A stretch of DNA of 64,000 nt. It comes from Actinomadura sp. K4S16. Lineage in GTDB: Bacteria; Actinomycetota; Actinomycetes; Streptosporangiales; Streptosporangiaceae. Both the position numbers and the translations under genes were made by a program. Shown here in pieces: positions 40,382 to 47,071 of this stretch; positions within the stretch are counted from its first letter, which is position 1, and each line of letters begins with the position of its first letter. The DNA lies in assembly GCF_008327685.1 (NCBI RefSeq), contig NZ_BDDE01000026.1:1-64000 (forward strand). Reading direction: 5' to 3'. Under the pieces are notes generated by a model, which was not told the origin of the DNA, made no database searches, and saw only the letters and a program-made list of their open reading frames with translations.

Positions 40382-42109
40382 TCAGGTGGACGGCTCAGGG
40401 GTGAGGCTGGGCCGTTCCGCGGGGCCGTCGGGCGGCAGGACCCCGGCGGCCCGGAGGCGGGCGCGGGCATGGGCGATCGCTTCGGGGGTGGTCGGGAAGA
40501 CCAGGCCGTCGCGGCGCAGGTGCTCGGCGACGCCGAGGGCGGCCAGGATCTGGTCGTGGCCGGGTCTGACACCGGAGACCAGGACGGTGATGCCGCGGTC
40601 CTCCAGCCGGGTGATGGCGTCGCCGAGCACCCCGGCGCCGGTCGCGTCCAGCGCGGAGATCCGCGACATCCGCAGGATGACGAACCGGACGTCGCTCACC
40701 TCCGACAGCTCCAGCAGGAAGCGGTGCGCGGCGGCGAAGAACAGCGGGCCGTCGAAGCGGTAGGCGACGATGTGCTCATCCAGGAGCCGCCGCTCCTCGG
40801 CGGTGTGGTCGCCGTCGCGGTCGCCGTCTTTGAGGGAGACCTGGTCGAGCCGGCCGGAGGCGGCGACGGCGCGCAGCGCCACCACGACGGCCAGCGCGAC
40901 CCCGACGGCCACCGCGGTGATCAGGTCGAACACCACGGTCACCGCGAAGGTCAGGACCAGCACGACCGCGTCGCCGCGGGTGGCCCGCGCGATCGCGCGC
41001 AGCGACCCGACCTCCACCATGCGGACGGTCGTGGCCAGCAGCACCCCGGCGAGCGCGGCCAGCGGGATGCGGCCGACCAGGCTTCCGGCGGCGAGGACGA
41101 TCGCGGCCAGCACGGCGGCGTGGGTGAGGGCGGCCAGCCTCGACCGGGCGCCGGCCCGGACGTTGACGGCGGTGCGGGCGATCGCCGCGGTCGCCGGCAC
41201 CCCGCCCAGCAGCGGCGCGGCCAGGTTGGCCACGCCCTGCCCGAACAGCTCGCGGTCGGGGTCGTGCTTCTCGCCGACGCTCATGCCGTCGGCGACCGTG
41301 GCGCACAGCAGGCTCTCCAGCGCGGCCAGCGCCGCCACCGCCATCGCCGAGGGCAGCAGCGCCATCGCCGCGCCGGCGTCCAGGAACCCCAGGCTCGGCG
41401 CGGGCAGCCCGGCCGGCAGCGACCCGATGCGGGCGACGTCCAGGGAGGCGGCCTCGGCGACCAGGGTGGCGCCCACGATGCCGATCAGCGAGAACGGCAC
41501 CGCCGGACGGACCCGGGCGCCGACGAGCATCAGCGCGGCGACCGCCACCGCCATGGCCGGGGCCGCGGCGGTGGGGTGCTGGGCGAATTCGACGGCGGCC
41601 TGCCCCGCGGCCCGCCACACCTTCTCCGCGTGCGGGCCGGTCACCCCGAGCGCGGCGGGCACCTGCTGGAGGGCGATGACCACGGCGATGCCGGCGGTGA
41701 ACCCCTCGATGACGGGGGTGGGCAGCAGCGCCGCGAACCGGCCCGCGCGCAGCGCGGCCATCCCCAGCAGGATGAGCCCGGCCATCAGCCCGACCATGAG
41801 CACGCCGTCGGTCCCGTGCCGGGCGACGATCGGCGCGAGCACGACCGTCATCGCGCCGGTCGGCCCGGACACCTGCAGGTTGCTGCCGCCGAACACCGCC
41901 GCCAGCGTGCCCGCCACGATCGCGGTGACCAGCCCTGCCTGGGCGCCGAGCCCGGAGCTGATCCCGAACGCCAGCGCCAGCGGCAGCGCCACCACCGCCA
42001 CGATCAGTCCGGCCGTCAGGTCCCGGCCCGGCGAGCGGCGCGCGGGCGTCCAGTCCGACCGGCGGGGCAGCAGCCCGCCCAGCCGCCGGACCATGGAGGC
42101 GGCGGTCAC
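40382..42109 (-). CDS. SulP-family anion permease with STAS domain
   Basis: A 575-residue membrane transporter with about 10-12 hydrophobic segments (SulP signature QVSGPTGAMTVVLAPIV near residue 85) and a cytosolic C-terminal STAS domain (about 440-555; FVILRMSRISALDATG). Family substrates are sulfate, bicarbonate or dicarboxylates. GTG 42109 overlaps the ArsR stop, so regulator and transporter are co-translated; an internal ATG at 42091 is the alternative. Control by the ArsR protein suggests metal-, anion- or redox-responsive expression. Confidence 0.9.
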   Translation of the reverse strand: MTAASMVRRLGGLLPRRSDWTPARRSPGRDLTAGLIVAVVALPLALAFGISSGLGAQAGLVTAIVAGTLAAVFGGSNLQVSGPTGAMTVVLAPIVARHGTDGVLMVGLMAGLILLGMAALRAGRFAALLPTPVIEGFTAGIAVVIALQQVPAALGVTGPHAEKVWRAAGQAAVEFAQHPTAAAPAMAVAVAALMLVGARVRPAVPFSLIGIVGATLVAEAASLDVARIGSLPAGLPAPSLGFLDAGAAMALLPSAMAVAALAALESLLCATVADGMSVGEKHDPDRELFGQGVANLAAPLLGGVPATAAIARTAVNVRAGARSRLAALTHAAVLAAIVLAAGSLVGRIPLAALAGVLLATTVRMVEVGSLRAIARATRGDAVVLVLTFAVTVVFDLITAVAVGVALAVVVALRAVAASGRLDQVSLKDGDRDGDHTAEERRLLDEHIVAYRFDGPLFFAAAHRFLLELSEVSDVRFVILRMSRISALDATGAGVLGDAITRLEDRGITVLVSGVRPGHDQILAALGVAEHLRRDGLVFPTTPEAIAHARARLRAAGVLPPDGPAERPSLTPEPST

Positions 42110-42438
42110 TGCGCCTCGGCCTTGAGCTCGGCCAGCAGCCGGCCCTGGTCGGCCAGCAGGTCGGTGAGGATCCGGCGGGCCGCGCGCATCAGCTCCGACA
42201 CGTCCCCGCCGGCCAGCTCGTAGGTCACCGTCGCCCCTTCGCGGCGGGCGGTGACGATCCCGGCCCGGCGCAGCACCGCCAGCTGCTGGGACAGGTTGGA
42301 CGCCTCGACCTCGATCGCCGCCAGCAGGTCCCGCACCGGCATCGGCCGGTCGCACAGCAGCTCCAGCACCCGCACCCGCACCGGATGCCCGAGCGTCTTG
42401 AACAGCTCGGCTTTGGCCTGGTAGAGCGGAACCGGCAT
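42106..42438 (-). CDS. ArsR-family winged-helix regulator
   Basis: A 110-residue regulator; the recognition region is EASNLSQQLAVLRRAGIV (about residues 45-62). Metal-binding Cys pairs are absent (only Cys29), so the effector may not be a metal. It begins within the DUF3073 stop (TGATG) and ends within the SulP start, placing all three genes in one transcript. An inverted repeat at 42688-42705 in the operon promoter is its probable operator. Confidence 0.92.
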   Translation of the reverse strand: MPVPLYQAKAELFKTLGHPVRVRVLELLCDRPMPVRDLLAAIEVEASNLSQQLAVLRRAGIVTARREGATVTYELAGGDVSELMRAARRILTDLLADQGRLLAELKAEAQ

Positions 42439-42620
42439 CAGCGCTCCCCGTCCTGGTCGTCGGTACCGCTCTGCGCCTCCTCGGGGGCGTCGGCGTTCTG
42501 CGCCGTGGAGGCGTCGACCCCCAGCTCCCGCCGCAGCCGCTCCAGATCGCCGCCCGCGCCGCCGTACTTCAGCCGGCGCGCGACCTTCGTCTGCTTCGCC
42601 TTAGCCCGCCCACGCCCCAT
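42438..42620 (-). CDS. DUF3073-family small protein
   Basis: A 60-residue protein with the basic N-terminal block MGRGRAKAKQTKVARRLKY that defines DUF3073, a family widespread in actinobacteria, and an acidic C-terminus. Function unknown. I place the start at ATG 42620, with a GGGGAGCGG-like site upstream, rather than the longer frame from 42704. Its stop overlaps the ArsR start, an arrangement worth noting because DUF3073 genes are usually monocistronic neighbours of purine genes. Confidence 0.88.
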   Translation of the reverse strand: MGRGRAKAKQTKVARRLKYGGAGGDLERLRRELGVDASTAQNADAPEEAQSGTDDQDGER

Positions 42621-42687
42621 GACGCCGCTCCCCTCGCTCGCGACCGCGCTCCCCGCACGACTCGACCCTGCCTTGCAAGGATAGCAA

Positions 42688-42705
42688 ATTGAATAATTCT
42701 TCAAT
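42688..42705. promoter_or_regulatory. ArsR-type operator in the DUF3073-arsR-sulP promoter
   Basis: ATTGAA-TAATTC-TTCAAT is an exact inverted repeat in a very AT-rich spot, with a nested GAAT-A-ATTC. On the minus strand TTGAAG and TATCCT (about 42679) could be -35 and -10 boxes separated by 15 bp, so the repeat overlaps the -35. Size and AT content fit ArsR/SmtB operators. The rest of 42621-42943 (323 bp) has no supported gene; it ends in the dyad GCCCGGTACCGGGC (42930-42943), a candidate terminator for the next minus-strand gene. Confidence 0.65.
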
Positions 42706-42943
42706 CCATGCCTACGTCACATGCCCGCCCCGGTGCGAGGACGGGCCGTCCGATTCCGGACGGCCCGTGATCGAGCACTGGACCCCGCCGCGGGCGAGGC
42801 CGGCAGCAAGGCCCTCTGCCGGACGGCCTACCGGGAGCAGGGCGTTGGCAAACCGCTCCGCCGGCCCGGTAGGCCGCTGGCAGGTCCTTCTGGCCCGTCC
42901 GGGACCCCGTTCGTCCAGGACCCCGGTGTGCCCGGTACCGGGC

Positions 42944-43366
42944 TCAGAAGGTCCGGTCGGTGAACCAGGTCGCCTGACTGGTGGGGTGGGCCAGGTCGAA
43001 CGTGGTGCCCGTCAGGCGCCTGTCGGAGCCCAGCGAGCCGATGTAGCGTCCCCGGGACCCGTTGGACCATCCGATGGTGAAGGAGATGCTGGTGCCCTCC
43101 ACCGCTCCTTCCTCGATCGTCCCGACCGCGTTGTCGCCGGACGCGGTCCCGAAGAGCCTGCCGCTGCCGTCCTGCGTCACGTTGACCTGCGGGGTGGCCC
43201 CGTTGCTCTGGAAGAGCCGGTAGGTGCCGCCGGCGTTGAAGCCGGGCGCGGCGAGCGCCGCGCTCTGCGCGGACGCCGGCACCGCGGGCGCGGCCAGGGC
43301 GGCGCCGGGGGCCAGGGCCAGACCGCCCGCGAGGGTGAGTGCGGCGGCCGCGAGTTTGATGATCAT
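42944..43366 (-). CDS. Small secreted beta-rich protein, unknown function
   Basis: A 140-residue exported protein. The N-terminus MIIKLAAAALTLAGGLAL is a signal peptide with cleavage near ALA (about residue 26). The mature part is Gly/Ser/Thr-rich with alternating hydrophobic positions (GGTYRLFQSNG, ISFTIGWSNG, GRYIGSL, GTTFDLAHP), suggesting a small beta-barrel or sandwich. No family recognised with certainty. ATG 43366 follows AGGAGG by four bases. Divergent from a LuxR gene. Confidence 0.82.
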   Translation of the reverse strand: MIIKLAAAALTLAGGLALAPGAALAAPAVPASAQSAALAAPGFNAGGTYRLFQSNGATPQVNVTQDGSGRLFGTASGDNAVGTIEEGAVEGTSISFTIGWSNGSRGRYIGSLGSDRRLTGTTFDLAHPTSQATWFTDRTF

Positions 43367-43618
43367 GATGCCTCCTGTTCGGTGAAAGGCTTCGTGCACT
43401 GCCACGTTCACCCACCCCGGACGGCCGCAGCAGCCCCCTGACCAAGGGGGTTGCCATGACGCGTCGACTACTTCTCCCCCGGTTCGCGCGGTTTGTTCTG
43501 ATTGGCCGGCGCGGGGTCCGGCACCCGTCCGATCGCCATGGTGACGTTGCCGCCACCTGCCGGAGAGACGGGTCCCCGGGCGGCGATGCGAATCGGCTTC
43601 TCGGGTGATACTGACCGG

Positions 43619-44677
43619 GTGACCGGGGTGGCGATCGGGGCCCGCGCCGCGTTGATCGGGGCGGCGGCGGAGGCCGGCACCAACGCGGAACTGGGCGCGG
43701 CGATCTCACAGTGGATCGGACGAGTGGTGCCGCACGACGGGTACATGCTCGCGGCCGTGGACCCGGTCACCGGCGCCGGGTCCTTCCTTGCCAGAGAGCA
43801 CGGCTACAGCCCCGCGGCCGCCCGCCGGCTGACTCTGGGCGCCCGGGCGGAAGGCGACGATCCCGTCACGCTCGAACAGCTGGTCAACGGCCCGCGCCGT
43901 TCGATGGTGCTCAACACCGACGGCCCCGGGCCCTGCCGCAGTCCCTCGATGCGCGCGGTGATGGCCGGCGAAGGCGTCGGCAGTGAGCTGCGCGTCGCAC
44001 TGGCCGGTGCAGGGGTCACCTGGGGCGGCCTGGTCCTCGTACGCGCACGGGGGAGCCGGCCGTTCTCGGCCGTCGAGGCGGAGCATGCCCAGCGGCTCGG
44101 CCGGGCCGTCGTCGCCGCGATGAAGCGCTATGTCTCCAGCGGGCCGCTGGAGCCCAGCAGTCTGGACCGGCCACCGGGCGTGCTCGTGGTCGGAGCCGAC
44201 GAGACGGTCGTGGCCGCCACTCCGTCCGTGCGCGACCGGATCGCCGAGTTGGGGACCGTTCCCGCCGGCGTTTCCGCCGCCGCGCTCGCCGCACCTGCCG
44301 CGCCCTTGGAGAGCACCGTCTGGAACCTCACCCAGGCGACGCGCGGGACCGGGGCGCCCTGCCTGACCCGCGTCCCCACCCGCCGCGGATGGATCGTCCT
44401 GCGCGCCCAGCCCATGACCGGTGCGGGACCGGGCGCGGTGGCGGTGACGATCCAACCGGCGACCGGTACCGAGCTGCTGCCGGCGATGGCACTGTGGCAT
44501 GGCCTGTCCCCCAGGGAGAGCGCGATCGTCGGCCACGTGCTGCAGGGCATGGCCGCCAAGCAGATCGCCCGGCGTCTGGAGATGTCCCCCCACACCCTGA
44601 ACGACCACTTCAAATCGATCTACCGCAAGACCGGCGTCCGCGCGCGCGAGGAGCTCATCGCCGGGCTGCTCGGCTGA
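43619..44677 (+). CDS. LuxR-family regulator, paralogue of the one at 17019
   Basis: A 352-residue regulator with a GAF-like N-terminal region (VVPHDGYMLAAVDPVTG, WGGLVLVRARG) and a C-terminal LuxR HTH (LSPRESAIVGHVLQGMAAKQ, NDHFKSIYRKTGVRAREE). Several in-frame starts exist; GTG 43619 best matches the paralogue length, with ATG 43586 and ATG 43502 as alternatives, none with a clear ribosome binding site. It may regulate the divergent secreted-protein gene. The shared design with 17019 suggests an expanded local family. Confidence 0.82.
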   Translation: MTGVAIGARAALIGAAAEAGTNAELGAAISQWIGRVVPHDGYMLAAVDPVTGAGSFLAREHGYSPAAARRLTLGARAEGDDPVTLEQLVNGPRRSMVLNTDGPGPCRSPSMRAVMAGEGVGSELRVALAGAGVTWGGLVLVRARGSRPFSAVEAEHAQRLGRAVVAAMKRYVSSGPLEPSSLDRPPGVLVVGADETVVAATPSVRDRIAELGTVPAGVSAAALAAPAAPLESTVWNLTQATRGTGAPCLTRVPTRRGWIVLRAQPMTGAGPGAVAVTIQPATGTELLPAMALWHGLSPRESAIVGHVLQGMAAKQIARRLEMSPHTLNDHFKSIYRKTGVRAREELIAGLLG

Positions 44678-44748
44678 GGTGGCAGGACGGCCGGCGGTCC
44701 TGGTCGGCGACGCCGGCGGCCAGGCCGGGACTCCACCCGGCCCGCAGG

Positions 44749-44967
44749 ATGGAGCATTGGCCCGTCATGCCCGCCGCGATGCGGCGATCCCTGTCGGGGC
44801 TCGACATGGTGGCCGATCTGGCCGCGTTCACCGAGCGGCTGCGCGACCATGAGGAGATCGACGTGCGCAGCGAGATCATCCCAGGCGAGCAGCACGCGAC
44901 CGTATGGTCGGCCGCCGTGACCCGCGGCCTGCTGCACCTGTACCACACCACCCCGCCCCCGCCCTGA
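44749..44967 (+). pseudogene. C-terminal remnant of an esterase-like alpha/beta hydrolase
   Basis: A 72-residue reading frame whose segment DMVADLAAFTERLRD, VRSEIIPGEQHATVW and AAVTRGLLHLY resembles the last strand-helix unit and catalytic His of IroE/esterase-D-like hydrolases. No nucleophile or core is present upstream, so it looks like a truncated copy. It could still be expressed from ATG 44749. Confidence 0.5.
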
Positions 44968-44992
44968 CCTCGATAGGCGATGCCGCGGCGCC

Positions 44993-46468
44993 TCAGGAAC
45001 GGTCGCGCAGCCCTGCGCCAGAGGGATGTCCCCTCCACCTGCCGCGACCTTCGCGCAGCGGTGGCGCGTCCACCGCGCAGTGGAAGCCCGGGGCCTGTGC
45101 CGGTCCCGGCGGGTTGCGGACGGCGGCCGCCGCGAGGATCCCGGCGAAGACGCACAGGCCCGCGGCGAGGAGCGCGGCGGTGTGGAAGCCGGTGGAGAAC
45201 GCCGCCGGATGCATGTAGGCGTCTCCGGTGATCCCGGCGAGGGCCGGGAAGACGGCGACGGCGACGAGCGAGGCGGCTCGGGCCACGTCGTTGTTCACGG
45301 CCGAGGCCATGCCCGCGTGCTCGGCGGGGACGGCGGCCAGGACCGTGGCCGTCAGCGGCGCGACGGTGATCGCCAGGCCGAGGCCCAGGGCGGTGACGGC
45401 GGGCAGGGACTCGGTGAGGTAGTCCCCCGAGGGGCCGATGCGGACGAACAGGCCGAAGCCGGTGCCGATGACGATCGGGCCCAGGCTCATCTGTAGCCGG
45501 GGTCCGATGCGGGCGGCGAGGGCGCCGGAACGGGCCGAGAGGGCGAGCATGATCGCGGTGACCGGCAGGAGGGAGACGCCCGCCTCGAAAGCGGTGTAGC
45601 CGGAGACCTGCTGCAACTGGATGGGCAGCAGGAACAAGGCGCCGCCCAGCGCCCCGTACACGACGAAGGTGACGATGTTCGTCACGCTGAACTGCCGGGA
45701 GCGGAAGAGGCCGAGCGGCAGCATCGGGTGCCGGATCCGGCCTTCCAGCAGCACGAAGCCGGCGAGCAGGACCGTCCCCGCGATGATCGCCGGGATCCCG
45801 GCCGCGCCTGTGATCAGTCCGTAGGTCAGGCCGACCAGGCCCAGGGTGGCCAGGGCGCCGCCGGCGATGTCGATCCGGCCTGCCGCGTCCGGGTCGCGGG
45901 ACTCGGGGACGTGCCGCACGGCCAGGACGATGACCACCGCGGCCACCGGCAGGTTGATCAGGAAGATGAGCCGCCAGCTCGCCGCCTGGACGAGCCAGCC
46001 GCCGACGAACGGGCCGGCCGCGGAGGCGACGCCGCTCAGCCCGGACCACGCGCCGATCGCCCGGGAGCGGTCGTCGGGATGGAACGAGGCCTCCAGGATC
46101 GCGAGGCTGCCGGGAGTGAGCAGCGCCGCGCCGACGCCCTGCAGGGCACGTGCGGCGACGAGGGTGCCGGGGGTCGGCGCGAACGCGCAGAGGGTGGACG
46201 CGAGCGCGAACCAGACGACCCCGGCGAGGAAGACGCGGCGGCGGCCGTAGTGGTCGCCGAGGGCGCCCGCGACCAGGAGCAGACCCGCGAGGGTGAGGGT
46301 GTAGGCGGTGACGATCCACTGCAGGGCGGCCAGGCCGGTGCCGAAGTCGCGGCCGATGGCGGGCAGCGCGATGCCCACCACGGTCGCGTCGAGCGAGGCG
46401 ATCGCCGATCCGAGGACGGTCGCGGCGATCACCCACCGCCCCTGCGCCGTCGCGTACCGGATGCTCAT
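44993..46468 (-). CDS. MFS multidrug exporter, DHA2 (14-TM) type
   Basis: A 491-residue membrane protein with about 14 hydrophobic segments. Diagnostic motifs are LDATVVGIALPAIGRDF in TM1, the loop 2-3 motif GDHYGRRR and a motif C-like SGVASAAGPFVGGWL, which mark drug:proton antiporters (EmrB/QacA group). ATG 46468 is preferred; no strong ribosome binding site. Transcription should start in the 342-bp gap upstream that carries a nested dyad at 46586-46660. The exported compound is unknown. Confidence 0.9.
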   Translation of the reverse strand: MSIRYATAQGRWVIAATVLGSAIASLDATVVGIALPAIGRDFGTGLAALQWIVTAYTLTLAGLLLVAGALGDHYGRRRVFLAGVVWFALASTLCAFAPTPGTLVAARALQGVGAALLTPGSLAILEASFHPDDRSRAIGAWSGLSGVASAAGPFVGGWLVQAASWRLIFLINLPVAAVVIVLAVRHVPESRDPDAAGRIDIAGGALATLGLVGLTYGLITGAAGIPAIIAGTVLLAGFVLLEGRIRHPMLPLGLFRSRQFSVTNIVTFVVYGALGGALFLLPIQLQQVSGYTAFEAGVSLLPVTAIMLALSARSGALAARIGPRLQMSLGPIVIGTGFGLFVRIGPSGDYLTESLPAVTALGLGLAITVAPLTATVLAAVPAEHAGMASAVNNDVARAASLVAVAVFPALAGITGDAYMHPAAFSTGFHTAALLAAGLCVFAGILAAAAVRNPPGPAQAPGFHCAVDAPPLREGRGRWRGHPSGAGLRDRS

Positions 46469-46585
46469 GTCGTCAGCCGGCGATCGGAATCGCCGGGCCC
46501 CGCGCCGATGATCACACTCTCCATTGCGCCGCACCTCCACGATGAACCCGGACCGGCCTCGTCCAGGAGGGGGTCCGCCAGCTAA

Positions 46586-46660
46586 GACAGGGCCGCCCCC
46601 GCATCTGTGACAGGCACCGGCGCGGGCCGGAGTTGTCACAGGACGCAAGGCCGCCCTGTC
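46586..46660. promoter_or_regulatory. Nested inverted repeats in a divergent gap
   Basis: The gap 46469-46810 contains no gene but has an inner exact repeat CTGTGACA/TGTCACAG (46605-46612, 46634-46641) inside an outer repeat GACAGGGC/GCCCTGTC (46586-46593, 46653-46660). Spanning 75 bp between a drug exporter gene and a small ORF, it may be a double operator or a structured leader. Confidence 0.5.
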
Positions 46661-46810
46661 GTAACTGGTGACCGAGGAGCGATGGAGGCCCCGGCGAGCA
46701 GGGCCACTCGGCAGTGGCGGCGTCGCCGACCACCGGCGTCGACACCCCCTCACTGACGAGGGCAAGCGGTTCCCCATGGAAGGGCGGGACCGCGCAGGAA
46801 AGGAGATGCG

Positions 46811-46999
46811 GTGGAAGAACTGGAAGTCCCCAAGCGGCACGTCGTTCAGATGCTCCTGACAGCGGGCCTGCCTGGCGTGGCGGACGAAGCCGAGCGAGTA
46901 CTGCCGGACCCTGTCGAATACGACCTCGCGGAGAGCTTCCTCGCCCGGTACGGCGTCACCAAGGACGAGCTCATCAGTTGGCGGGGAGGCAGTCCGTAG
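46811..46999 (+). CDS. Small acidic protein of unknown function
   Basis: A 62-residue protein starting at GTG 46811 just after AGGAGATG. It is rich in Glu, Leu and Val with two predicted helices (KRHVVQMLLTAGL; YDLAESFLARYGV) and no membrane segment. Short helical proteins of this kind recur in actinomycetes, but I recognise no family. The P-type ATPase gene is convergent downstream. Confidence 0.7.
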   Translation: MEELEVPKRHVVQMLLTAGLPGVADEAERVLPDPVEYDLAESFLARYGVTKDELISWRGGSP

Positions 47000-47071
47000 C
47001 GGGGCGTGCACCGACCGCCGTCCGCCCCCCGGCCCCTGTTGGGCCGGGGGGCACGCTCATGGCAGCCTTCT

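Noticed and set aside
43434..43450. CCCCCT-GACCA-AGGGGG hairpin between the secreted-protein and luxR genes
   Set aside because: A 6-bp GC stem is common by chance here, and its position upstream of both divergent genes is not that of a terminator.
46605..46641. CTGTGACA/TGTCACAG as a CRP-type binding site
   Set aside because: CRP sites need TGTGA and TCACA six bases apart; here the inner gap is 21 bases.
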